A stretch of 64,000 nt of DNA. Source: an uncultured Prevotellaceae bacterium. Lineage in GTDB: Bacteria; Bacteroidota; Bacteroidia; Bacteroidales; Bacteroidaceae. Below the pieces are notes generated by a model. The model worked only from the letters and a program-made list of their open reading frames with translations, was not told the origin of the DNA and ran no database searches. The number at the start of each line of letters is the position of its first letter. Within the stretch, counting starts at the first letter, position 1. The stretch is taken from NCBI GenBank assembly GCA_900317635.1, contig ONHN01000003.1:41406-105405 (forward strand). The letters run 5' to 3'. Shown here piece after piece: positions 16,862 to 25,315 of this stretch. A program made the translations under genes and the position numbers.

Positions 16862-18082
16862 ATGGTAAATGTAATTGGACTTGGCTACATTGGCCTGCCC
16901 ACAGCTCTTATGATGGCTTCCCATGGAGTGGAGGTCATTGGCACCGACTACAACAAAGACCTCGTTGCAACGCTCAACGCTGGTAAGACCACGTTTAAGG
17001 AAGACGGTCTCGACGAGCTCTTCCAGGACGCCCTCAAAGCTGGCATTAAGTTCACGACGGAGTACCAGAAGACGGACATGTACATCGTTTCCGTTCCTAC
17101 GCCCTACGACAAGTTCTCGAAGAAAGTAGATGCTTGCTACGTCGTAGCCGCCGTGAAGGAAGTGATGCGCGTTTGCCCCAAGGGCGCAACAGTTGTCGTT
17201 GAGAGCACCGTCAGCCCGGGCACCATCGACCACTTCGTGCGCCCCGTCATTGAAGAGAATGGCTTCAAGATTGGCGAAGACATCAACCTCGTTCATGCCC
17301 CCGAGCGCATCATCCCGGGCAACATGGTCTATGAACTGCTCCACAACAACCGCACCATCGGTGCCGACAGTCGCGAAATCGGCGAGAAGGTGAAGGAATA
17401 CTACGCCTCCTTCTGCCAAGGCGAAATCGTTGTGACCGACATCCGTAGCGCAGAAATGTCGAAGGTGGTCGAAAACACCTTCCGTGCCGTTAACATCGCC
17501 TTCGCTAACGAGCTGGCTCGCATCTGTCGCCACGACAATATGGACGTTTACGAAATCATCAAGATTTGCAACATGCACCCCCGCGTCAACATCCTGCAGC
17601 CTGGTCCTGGCGTTGGTGGCCACTGCATCAGCGTTGACCCCTGGTTCCTCGTAGGCGACTATCCCCGCCTGGCAAAGGTCATCGACGAGTCCATGAAGAC
17701 CAACGACAGCCAGCCCGAGTACGTCCTTAACCGCATCTACGAGATTATGAAGGAAAACAACATCACGGACAACCGCCGCGTAGGTCTCTACGGCCTTACC
17801 TATAAAGAGAACGTGGACGACTACCGTGAGAGCCCCACGCTCCAAATGCTTGAAGCACAAGAGCGTCACCTCGCCCGTCCGCTGAAGTGCTACGACCCCT
17901 TCATCAAACAGGACATCGTGGCCAACCAGTTCCACGACTTCGACGAGTTCCTCAACGACGTTGACCTCGTTGTCATCATGGTGAAGCACGACCAAATCAA
18001 GCAGAATTGGGACAAACTCAAGGGTAAAGTCATCCTCGACTGCCACAACATCTGCCCCCTCGAAGGTGTCTATCACATCTAA
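16862..18082 (+). CDS. wecC: UDP-N-acetyl-D-mannosamine dehydrogenase
   Basis: A 406-residue NAD-dependent enzyme oxidising UDP-ManNAc to UDP-ManNAcA in two steps. All family blocks are present: VIGLGYIGLPTAL, VPTPYD, ESTVSPGT, HAPERIIPGNM, NTFRAVNIAFANELA, the active-site GVGGHCISVDPW with Cys255, and GLTYKENVDDYRESPT. The ATG at 16862 is chosen because the Rossmann motif begins at once; the longer frame from 16787 overlaps the previous gene. Unlike the first copy at 10481 it keeps the catalytic cysteine, so it is likely the working enzyme. A strong terminator follows. Confidence 0.93.
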   Translation: MVNVIGLGYIGLPTALMMASHGVEVIGTDYNKDLVATLNAGKTTFKEDGLDELFQDALKAGIKFTTEYQKTDMYIVSVPTPYDKFSKKVDACYVVAAVKEVMRVCPKGATVVVESTVSPGTIDHFVRPVIEENGFKIGEDINLVHAPERIIPGNMVYELLHNNRTIGADSREIGEKVKEYYASFCQGEIVVTDIRSAEMSKVVENTFRAVNIAFANELARICRHDNMDVYEIIKICNMHPRVNILQPGPGVGGHCISVDPWFLVGDYPRLAKVIDESMKTNDSQPEYVLNRIYEIMKENNITDNRRVGLYGLTYKENVDDYRESPTLQMLEAQERHLARPLKCYDPFIKQDIVANQFHDFDEFLNDVDLVVIMVKHDQIKQNWDKLKGKVILDCHNICPLEGVYHI

Positions 18083-18092
18083 TATCTGATAA

Positions 18093-18143
18093 CTCAGGTT
18101 ATTCGCTGCCACAAGTGTGGAAGCGAATAACCTGTGAGTTTTA
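18093..18143 (+). terminator. Strong terminator after wecC
   Basis: CTCAGGTTATTCGCT (18093-18107) pairs with AGCGAATAACCTGTGAG (18122-18138), with two unpaired bases. The loop contains a smaller CCACA/TGTGG stem, and TTTTA follows. It closes the GC-rich core part of the locus. The AT-rich island begins about 100 bases later. Confidence 0.8.
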
Positions 18144-18242
18144 TGTAGTAAAATGGTTTAGTAGTTATTTTGTAAGGGCTATAACACCAAATCTCAAATA
18201 TTTAGCAGGTGTGTAATACATTATTATAAGGACTATTCGTTA

Positions 18243-18779
18243 ATGGCTACAATAATTGAGCTTATTCAAGATGATGCAAGGCGATATTTTCCAAATGATA
18301 AAGGAAAACGTCTATTATTGCGTATATTGGCCGAACTTATTCTTTGTCGCTATCCCAATTTCTGTTTTCAAGTGTATTTAAGACTTGCATCAAAGATGAA
18401 TGTATGTTACTATTTAGCAAAGCTTAAGCATCGTAGGTTGTTAAAGAAGTATTCTTTACAAATATGGCCTTCAACACAGATTGGAGGAGGACTCTATATC
18501 GGGCATTATTCAGGTACAATTGTTCATCCAAAAACTATCATTGGAAAGAATTGTAGTCTGTCACAATTTACCACTATTGGTTCCAACAAAAACACGCCTG
18601 CCATTATTGGTAACAATGTTTATATTGGACCCTCTGTGTGTATTGTAGAGGACGTAAGGATAGGTGATAATGCAATTATCGGAGCTGGGGCTGTAGTGAC
18701 AAAGGACATACCTGACAATGCTGTTGCGGCTGGAGTTCCAGCTAAAGTTATATCAATTAGGACTTATGAACCAACTTAA
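18243..18779 (+). CDS. Serine O-acetyltransferase-like hexapeptide acyltransferase
   Basis: A 178-residue cytosolic acetyltransferase. An alpha-helical N-terminal half is followed by a left-handed beta-helix with hexapeptide repeats (GGGLYIGHYSGTIVHPKTII, IGNNVYIGPSV, IGDNAIIGAGAVV) and the AAGVPAKVI ending typical of CysE-like proteins. In a polysaccharide locus it most likely O- or N-acetylates a sugar rather than serine. This is the first gene of the AT-rich block. Its last codons overlap the start of a dead wzx gene by 14 bases. Confidence 0.85.
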   Translation: MATIIELIQDDARRYFPNDKGKRLLLRILAELILCRYPNFCFQVYLRLASKMNVCYYLAKLKHRRLLKKYSLQIWPSTQIGGGLYIGHYSGTIVHPKTIIGKNCSLSQFTTIGSNKNTPAIIGNNVYIGPSVCIVEDVRIGDNAIIGAGAVVTKDIPDNAVAAGVPAKVISIRTYEPT

Positions 18780-19186
18780 AGCGGAGTTGCACTTTCATAT
18801 TTTACAATCGTTCTCCAACTTGGAGTCACGGAATATCAATTCCCATTGCAATATGCTAAGGAGCAATAGGTTGTGATGTGGTTACAACTTCTTCAATGAT
18901 GTCAGATCAAATCATCATGATGAATATCTACAACTACAAGTGTCAACCTATTGACAGTCAATTATTTTAGAAGAAGATAGGAAAAATGACTATTGTCCCT
19001 GCTCTGTGTGTGGTTGTTTGTCTGTTTATCATAAGCAACTATGTTATGGAAATAGATTCGTATAAGAAAATATGCCTATGTGGATTCTTGTATAGTGTAA
19101 TATACATTCTTCTGTTATAGTTTTTAGCAATGAATTCACTTGAACGTACACTGTTAAAAAATTTTTTACGCTTCTTAAGACGATGA
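18766..19186 (+). pseudogene. Wzx flippase remnant (N- and C-terminal ends only)
   Basis: The ATG at 18766 opens MNQLKA, identical to the start of the intact Wzx at 31381. One G is then missing near 18784; restoring it gives GVALSYFTIVLQLGV. Shortly after, the sequence jumps to the last quarter of Wzx. PIAI and GAIGC align with PLAIYWGGIGC of the intact protein, NIYNYK with NIYYYR, IGKMTIVP with IGKMSIVP, and FLAMNSLER with MLSMNASER. About 370 internal residues are gone. Three codons that are Trp in such positions are TAA or TAG. The natural TGA overlaps the next ATG (ATGA), the same junction as in the intact copy. Confidence 0.85.
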
Positions 19187-20412
19187 TAGAAATAAGAAAT
19201 AAAAAGGACTGTTGCGGTTGTGAAGCTTGCGTACAACGCTGTCCGAAGCAGTGTATTGCACTTGAAGAGGATAGTGAAGGTTTCCTTTATCCTGAAGTCA
19301 ACAAGGATATATGCATTGAATGTGGCCTTTGTGAGAAGGTCTGTCCTGTTATCAATCAAGGAAAACCTATTGAACCTATATCCGTTTTTGCTGCCATCAA
19401 TCCAAACGGAGAAATTCGCCTACAAAGCAGTAGTGGCGGTATCTTTACAATGTTGGCTGAAACGATTATTGACAAGGGCGGTGTCGTGTTTGGTGTAGGC
19501 TTTAATAATCGATGGGAGGTTGTTCATAAATATGCCGAAACGAAAGAGGCTTTGGCAGAGTTTCGTGGTAGTAAGTATGTACAAAGTCGCGTAGGCAATA
19601 CTTTCTTGCAAGCTGAAACGTTTCTCAAACAAGGTCGCGAAGTGCTTTTCAGCGGAACGCCTTGTCAAATAGCAGGTTTGAAATGTTTTCTTCGCAAAGA
19701 TTATTCCAACCTATTGACCGTTGATTTCATCTGTCACGGAGTTCCCTCTCCTGGTGTGTTTCGGCAATATCTCGAAGAAGAGAAGATTAAAGTGGCCCGT
19801 AAGGGCCGAAAAAATACAGTTTCGTTCTCTTCTAAGAGCACCTCAGTCCCTGAAAGGGATATGCTGAAGTGTAACGAAGTGGAGATTGAGCATATCTCAT
19901 TCAGGGACAAGACCGCTGGTTGGAAAAAATACAGTTTCGTTCTCGTGCTCACCAAGGTGACAGCCGCCAGTGAGAAAATACAGTTTCGTTCTCGTAAAAG
20001 CCTTAGAATAAACCCCTTCTTGCGTGGTTTCTTAAAGGATTTATACTTGCGTCCATCGTGTCATGAGTGTCCTACGAAGCAAATGAAAAGTGGCAGTGAT
20101 ATCACTTTGGCTGACTTTTGGGGGGTAACACAATTGATGCCTAGGCTTGATGATGACAAAGGATTTTCTGTTTTCACTATCAATACAGACAAAGGTGCAG
20201 CATTAATGGAAACGGTTTCACTTAAACGGTATCCGATTACCTACGAACAATTGAAGCAAACAAATAGTGCATTGTATAAATCTGCAACAATTCCACAAAA
20301 TAGGAGCAAATTCTTTTCGTCTAAAGATCTTTCTTTCCATAAGAGAATTAGGAAGTTCGCTCCCATTGATTATATAAAAATTATAAAGGTGTTTATTCGC
20401 CGTTTCATTTAA
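19183..20412 (+). CDS. Ferredoxin-FrhB-like iron-sulfur flavoprotein
   Basis: A 409-residue protein of the coenzyme F420 hydrogenase/dehydrogenase beta-subunit family. Residues 10-57 hold two 4Fe-4S clusters (CCGCEACVQRCP and CIECGLCEKVCP). The FrhB domain follows, with FRGSKYVQS, FSGTPCQIAGLK and DFICHGVPSPGV, then two more cysteine blocks near 296 (CHECPTK). F420 is not made by Bacteroidales, so FAD is the likely cofactor. In these loci such genes sit beside polysaccharide pyruvyl transferases. Here the partner is 20848, after a 435-base gap. A 19-bp sequence occurs three times in different reading frames at 19811, 19926 and 19975. Confidence 0.85.
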   Translation: MIEIRNKKDCCGCEACVQRCPKQCIALEEDSEGFLYPEVNKDICIECGLCEKVCPVINQGKPIEPISVFAAINPNGEIRLQSSSGGIFTMLAETIIDKGGVVFGVGFNNRWEVVHKYAETKEALAEFRGSKYVQSRVGNTFLQAETFLKQGREVLFSGTPCQIAGLKCFLRKDYSNLLTVDFICHGVPSPGVFRQYLEEEKIKVARKGRKNTVSFSSKSTSVPERDMLKCNEVEIEHISFRDKTAGWKKYSFVLVLTKVTAASEKIQFRSRKSLRINPFLRGFLKDLYLRPSCHECPTKQMKSGSDITLADFWGVTQLMPRLDDDKGFSVFTINTDKGAALMETVSLKRYPITYEQLKQTNSALYKSATIPQNRSKFFSSKDLSFHKRIRKFAPIDYIKIIKVFIRRFI

Positions 20413-20847
20413 GGGGTGTTTATAAATTTGTTAAATCGTGCTATGATTAGGCTTGAAGCTTCTTTTTAGACTTTCTATCTGTGCTTCAACAGAAATTACG
20501 GCATTAGACTATATCCTATATGAGTAGTAGAAACAATCTGTTTGACCTATTTGACTTGTTCAACTCACCAATCAATTTGAGGTACAGATGTTAGCTTGCT
20601 TTGCATAGAGCGATGTACCGATATTTATTGTTTGGGATTAAAATGGTTATTCAGAGAATATAAAATGTTTATAAGACCGCATATGACATCCTCTGGGGTT
20701 TATATATGAGGTTATGGGGTATATAGGTTAGTAAAACCTGATGCCTAAACAAAGCTGTTTCGAGAGTTAATGAATAGTGCTTGGGTATAAACATAGTCTG
20801 AGGCTATTGTCGGATTATATTAGTTATACATATATGTTGTCATAATT
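20413..20847. other. AT-rich gap of 435 bases without a gene
   Basis: No ORF or RNA I can support. It opens with GGGGTGTTTATAAATTTG right after the frhB-like stop. This resembles one terminus of the inverted-repeat element at 56439-56636, but no matching right end is visible. The rest is AT-rich with many stops in all frames and may be decayed mobile DNA. Confidence 0.4.
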
Positions 20848-21975
20848 ATGAAAATAGGTACACTTACTTATTGGAACACAGAAGAAAATTATGGGCAGGT
20901 GATGCAATCTTTTGCTTTAGTTAAATACTTGTCTAACCTTGGGTATGACGCATCGCTTATTCGCTATATAAAGAGGCCTGAACGTGAGAGTTCTTTGCAC
21001 AAGTTTTTTAGATGGTTGAAAATAGTGAGTCCTAAGCGTATTAAAGCAGCTATGGAATATAGAAAATTTCATAAAATTATGGCTGCAAACCAAAAACAGC
21101 ACCCTCGTTATTTTGATCTTTTTAGAGATGAGTACCTACCAATGACCCCCCAAATATATGATCAGCAAAGCATTTTCTCTGATACACCCCAATTTGATGC
21201 GTATATTTGTGGCAGTGATCAGATTTGGGGTGAGGCAGATGCTGTTTTCATGCTCCAGTTTGCACCTAAAGATGCATTGAGACTTTCTTATGCTGCATCT
21301 ATGGGGGGCGCGCAATTAAAAGGGGATGAAAAGGCTAAATTTTCAGACTATCTTTCTACATTCAATTTTGTGAGTCTGCGAGAGCAGGAGGCTGTGGATT
21401 TTTGTAAACAATTAGGGCGTAATGATGCAGTTTTGGTTCCAGATCCCACATTGTTGCTTGACCGTGAAGAATATACTGCATTATATAGGGAGTCAAACCC
21501 ATCAAACCCATCAAAACATTCGAAAGGTTACATTTTACTTTATCTGTTAGGAAATAAGATAGGTGTGGATGTGGATGAAATATACGCATACGCTGAGCAG
21601 CGTAATCTTGAAGTAATATATGTGGCAAGTCAGGGAAGAACAGATTCCCATGAGAAGAATTTTCCCACAATACAAGAATGGTTGTCACTGATAGACAATG
21701 CTACATGTGTGTTTACAAACTCTTTTCATGGAACCGTGTTTTGTCTTCTTTTTAACACTCCATTTCTTACTTTGCCTGTGACGGGCGTTTTTTCGCGTAT
21801 GAATGTGCGAATTCAAGGATTATTGAAACATTATAGCATGGAAGGCAGAATCTTACACCATGATTTGACAGAGGCAGATTCGCCGTGCGATTTTTCAATG
21901 TTTAATCGCCAAAGAGTAGAAGACGAGTTGTACGTAAAGCAATTGTTACGACGTGCATTACATTCAGATATGTGA
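20848..21975 (+). CDS. Polysaccharide pyruvyl transferase family protein
   Basis: A 375-residue cytosolic enzyme of the CsaB/WcaK/YvfF family, which moves pyruvate from PEP to a sugar as a ketal. Features are GTLTYWNTEENYGQVMQSFAL at the N-terminus (G-N-x-G-x type), ICGSDQIWG (about 120), FVSLREQEAVDF, VPDPTLLL and the C-terminal TNSFHGTVFCLLF. It is one of three such proteins in the window, and each lies near an FrhB-like iron-sulfur protein. A short Asn-Pro-Ser repeat at about residue 217, from a 9-bp DNA duplication, is unusual. It overlaps the spurious upstream part of the next glycosyltransferase frame. Confidence 0.88.
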   Translation: MKIGTLTYWNTEENYGQVMQSFALVKYLSNLGYDASLIRYIKRPERESSLHKFFRWLKIVSPKRIKAAMEYRKFHKIMAANQKQHPRYFDLFRDEYLPMTPQIYDQQSIFSDTPQFDAYICGSDQIWGEADAVFMLQFAPKDALRLSYAASMGGAQLKGDEKAKFSDYLSTFNFVSLREQEAVDFCKQLGRNDAVLVPDPTLLLDREEYTALYRESNPSNPSKHSKGYILLYLLGNKIGVDVDEIYAYAEQRNLEVIYVASQGRTDSHEKNFPTIQEWLSLIDNATCVFTNSFHGTVFCLLFNTPFLTLPVTGVFSRMNVRIQGLLKHYSMEGRILHHDLTEADSPCDFSMFNRQRVEDELYVKQLLRRALHSDM

Positions 21976-21979
21976 TAAA

Positions 21980-23026
21980 ATGAAAATTGTTCATTTAATT
22001 TTTGATTTTAATGTAGGGGGAACCGAGACGATGCTTGTTGATATTGTCAATGAGCAAAGTAAATGTAATGATGTAACAATAGTCATCATTAATGATTGTT
22101 ACGATAGCACACTAATAGCAAGTATTAGTCAGAGGGTTCATATTAAGTTTATACATCGCCAACCAAAGAGCAGGAACCCCTTATATTTCGCCTATCTTAA
22201 TTTGTGGTTGTCATTAAAAAAGCCAGATATAGTACACTATCATAATTATGTGACCCCTAAAGTACTTCTTCCTATATTCAAGTTGTTTTCCACGGTTCAT
22301 GCTCTTGGAATTCCCCCGACATATTTTAAGCGCTGTAAATGTTTGTTTGCTATCTCTGAATCTGTACGTAACGATATCTTATCTCATGGCGAGTATCCTG
22401 TCTCAGTTGTACCCAACGGAATAGATGTAGAGCGAATTTCTCCTCGCTCTATAAATCGCCTTCGATTACCATTTCGTATAGTTCAGATTGCACGATTAGA
22501 AGATGCCATCAAGGGGCAAGATATTCTTATTAAAGGCATTGGCTATTTAAAGCGTAAAGGTATATCTAATGTTGAACTTGACTTAATAGGAGAAGGAGAA
22601 TCCTTGACATCCCTAAAATCTTTAGCTAATAAGGAACAGGTTGGGGATGTAGTGCATTTTTTAGGAAAGAAAAGTCGCGACTTTATATACTCCCATTTGT
22701 GTGGATACGACTTGATGTGCCACCCGTCACGAACCGAAGGGTTCGGATTGACAGTTGCTGAAGGAATGGCAGCGAAAGTGCCAGTGTTGGTTCCAGATAG
22801 TGATGGTCCTTATGACATAATAGGACATGGTAAGCATGGTCAGGTGTTTAAGAAAAACGACATAGATGACTTTTGTCATCGATTGATGCATATATATGAG
22901 AATTATGATCAGATTTTTACACCAGAAGCAATAGCAGAAGCATATACTCACGTGCTAAACAATTACTCTTTACAAAGGATGGTTAAATGCTATTCACAGG
23001 TTTATGGCTCATTCCTTGATAATTAA
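21980..23026 (+). CDS. Glycosyltransferase family 4
   Basis: A 348-residue GT-B glycosyltransferase that adds one sugar to the lipid-linked repeat unit on the cytoplasmic face. The N-terminus (MKIVHLIFDFNVGGTETML) is the acceptor domain with the usual glycine-rich loop. The C-terminal donor domain has VQIARLEDAIKGQDILI, LIGEGE and the retaining signature SRTEGFGLTVAEGMAAKVPV. The ATG at 21980 is preferred over an in-frame upstream codon that would overlap the pyruvyl transferase. It belongs to the AT-rich block. Donor and acceptor cannot be read from the sequence. Confidence 0.88.
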   Translation: MKIVHLIFDFNVGGTETMLVDIVNEQSKCNDVTIVIINDCYDSTLIASISQRVHIKFIHRQPKSRNPLYFAYLNLWLSLKKPDIVHYHNYVTPKVLLPIFKLFSTVHALGIPPTYFKRCKCLFAISESVRNDILSHGEYPVSVVPNGIDVERISPRSINRLRLPFRIVQIARLEDAIKGQDILIKGIGYLKRKGISNVELDLIGEGESLTSLKSLANKEQVGDVVHFLGKKSRDFIYSHLCGYDLMCHPSRTEGFGLTVAEGMAAKVPVLVPDSDGPYDIIGHGKHGQVFKKNDIDDFCHRLMHIYENYDQIFTPEAIAEAYTHVLNNYSLQRMVKCYSQVYGSFLDN

Positions 23027-23035
23027 CTATTTGTC

Positions 23036-24301
23036 GTGATTTCATATATCATTTATTTCTTTTTAGGGACTGCTATTTGTTTCTTAGTAGGCAATAAGTC
23101 GCATCGTAAGCGTATATTCTTTTTATGGGGAACGGTGTATACGATCTATTTTGTATATGCTTATGTGGGATGTCTCTATATTAGCAATCCTTTGTTGGAT
23201 TACTTTATAAGCATAGATGAAATGACATTTTATGATATTTCATTGTCATTGAGTAATTATTCATTTACTGATATTTGGAAAGAGGCATATAGCAATGATG
23301 ATTATTCCGAATTACCTTTCGCTGCTGCATTATTTGGTTCACTACATAGAATGGCGAATATGTTGGGAATCAATAATACGCTCCTATTTATAAAAGGGAG
23401 TATCTGTTTGGTGGGTAGTTTTATACCTGTTATTATCTATAAGATTATCAATTTTGTTGATGAAAATGGTAGTGATAGTGATACAGGTTTTAAAAGCATA
23501 CTATATTTTGTCTTCCTTACTCCTTTATTTAGTTTTTCATGTCAGTACTTACGTGATATACATGTATGTTTTATATATACACTGATGTTCTATATTACAA
23601 TCAAAGAGCAACAAAAAGGGCGTTATATCTTGCTGATAGTGCTATTCCTAATCTCATATGGTTTTCGCGTGGAAACTGGATTGTTTTCTGCATTGTTTAT
23701 ATTTCTATCAATATATCTCCACAGCCAAAATAAGTCTAAATTCTTTCGCTTTGTCCTATATACTCTAATGTTAGTTGTTGTGCTTAGTTCATATAGTTAT
23801 GTTTATACTATAATGAATGATACAATAGAAGGTTATTTGGAAAGGAGTATTGATATGGCAGAAAATGGTTCTTTAGGTGTCAAGTTGAATGCATTGCCAG
23901 TTCCTATTAATTATCTCTCAAAAATGCTATTTGGTCAATTGTTACCATTTCCTATTTGGATGCCTGTAGCAAATGACTCTCCATATTCTTCTTTACGGTT
24001 CGTGGAATGCTTTATACCACTATATTGGATTGCTGTTGTTCTTATGTTGGGTTTATGTTTTTTGAAGAATTATTCTTCTTTAGATTTGCGATATAAAGTC
24101 ATAATGCTTTTTTGCTTATTATTTCTGTTACTTACGTCAATGAGTGAGTTCAACCCTCGTAGGATGATGGCCGTTTATCCGATACTTTTTACGGTTTTTT
24201 ATAATGTAAAAACTACTTATTCATATAAGATGAAATACTTTGTTATGAACAGTTTCTTGTTACTATTATCACTTCACGTAGTATATTATATCATAAAATA
24301 A
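23036..24301 (+). CDS. Polytopic membrane protein, probable Wzy/EpsG-like polymerase
   Basis: A 421-residue protein with about ten hydrophobic segments, starting at GTG 23036. The overall pattern, with a long loop after the second or third segment carrying ISIDEMTFYD and the RVETGLFSALFIF region, resembles EpsG/Wzy-type repeat-unit polymerases. No catalytic motif is firm. It sits between two glycosyltransferase genes in the AT-rich block, where a polymerase is expected, and is separated from each by fewer than ten bases. Another membrane enzyme of unknown role remains possible. Confidence 0.65.
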   Translation: MISYIIYFFLGTAICFLVGNKSHRKRIFFLWGTVYTIYFVYAYVGCLYISNPLLDYFISIDEMTFYDISLSLSNYSFTDIWKEAYSNDDYSELPFAAALFGSLHRMANMLGINNTLLFIKGSICLVGSFIPVIIYKIINFVDENGSDSDTGFKSILYFVFLTPLFSFSCQYLRDIHVCFIYTLMFYITIKEQQKGRYILLIVLFLISYGFRVETGLFSALFIFLSIYLHSQNKSKFFRFVLYTLMLVVVLSSYSYVYTIMNDTIEGYLERSIDMAENGSLGVKLNALPVPINYLSKMLFGQLLPFPIWMPVANDSPYSSLRFVECFIPLYWIAVVLMLGLCFLKNYSSLDLRYKVIMLFCLLFLLLTSMSEFNPRRMMAVYPILFTVFYNVKTTYSYKMKYFVMNSFLLLLSLHVVYYIIK

Positions 24302-24307
24302 TTTAAT

Positions 24308-25252
24308 ATGTATTCACTTCTAATTGTTGGTACATTGCCTAAAACTGCAGGCTTTGGGGGTGTAGCCGTTCATGTGGAGCGTCTGTTGTCATATTTAAAT
24401 AAAGAAGGCGTAGAGTATACCTTTTCCGACTATAAAAAAGAAAGTTTCTTTTCAGTTTTATGGAAGTTATCTCGTGCTCAGGTGGTACATCTGCATTTGT
24501 CAAATGCTTATATTCGATTGATATTCATATTATGGGCAAGAATCTTTCATACTACAACGATAGTGACTTTTCATGGTAATTATAAGCATATTAGGAATAG
24601 TTGGGTGAAGCTCGCATTTAAATTGGCAGATTACCCTATTACTATTAATTCAGATAGTTTTTCTACTGCCATTGCTATAAACCCTAAAACACGGTTGTAT
24701 CCTGCATTTATTCCACCACAAGCACAATCTATTCTTTCTGATGAAATCATAGAGATACTTGATAGTGCAAAGAAAAAGTTTGGTAAAGTATATTCAACAA
24801 ATGCATATCGATACGCCATTGACGCTGACGGAAATGAGATATATGGAATCCCCTTTTTGTGTGATTATTTTGAAAAAGCTGATGATGGCTGTTTAATAGT
24901 ATCAGATCCATCAGGTGAGTATAAGAAAAGGATATTAGATAAGTGCGAGAGAGTCATATTTATAGATGTGCCTCACGATTATTTTGAAATTCTTAAAAGA
25001 GTTGATGTTTTTGTGCGCAACACTTCTACTGACGGAGATTCTCTTTCTGTTCGTGAGGCTCTTTATATTGGAATTCCAGCTCTTTGCTCAGATTGTGTAG
25101 AGCGTCCTGATGGTTGTACGCTTTTTCATTATAATGATTTGCATTCTTTTGCAACTGCATGTAAGACATTAAAAAACGAAGCATCAAAGCCTCATAAAAT
25201 GCTTGATGCTACACACTACCTCAGTGAATTATATGGTGACTTATTTAAATAG
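24308..25252 (+). CDS. Glycosyltransferase (GT-B, family 4-like)
   Basis: A 314-residue protein, slightly short for family 4. The acceptor-side domain is clear (LLIVGTLPKTAGFGGVAVHV, VVHLHLSNAYIRLI, TTIVTFHGNYKHI). The donor domain is shortened but keeps SLSVREALYIGIPALCSD, the place of the E-x7-E motif, with its first Glu replaced by Ser. It follows the polymerase by six bases and belongs to the AT-rich block. A retaining or inverting mechanism cannot be told. Confidence 0.8.
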   Translation: MYSLLIVGTLPKTAGFGGVAVHVERLLSYLNKEGVEYTFSDYKKESFFSVLWKLSRAQVVHLHLSNAYIRLIFILWARIFHTTTIVTFHGNYKHIRNSWVKLAFKLADYPITINSDSFSTAIAINPKTRLYPAFIPPQAQSILSDEIIEILDSAKKKFGKVYSTNAYRYAIDADGNEIYGIPFLCDYFEKADDGCLIVSDPSGEYKKRILDKCERVIFIDVPHDYFEILKRVDVFVRNTSTDGDSLSVREALYIGIPALCSDCVERPDGCTLFHYNDLHSFATACKTLKNEASKPHKMLDATHYLSELYGDLFK

Positions 25253-25315
25253 AATTATAAGGAGCCCGTTTGATTTTTTTAGTATTATCAATTCAACTGC
25301 ATTTAGATTTGTTTT

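Noticed and set aside
16856-18112. 418-codon minus-strand ORF opposite wecC
   Set aside because: The + strand is a full-length, well conserved dehydrogenase; the minus frame has no recognisable domain.
20413-20847. Decayed insertion sequence
   Set aside because: Only one possible terminus and no transposase-like reading frame could be recognised.
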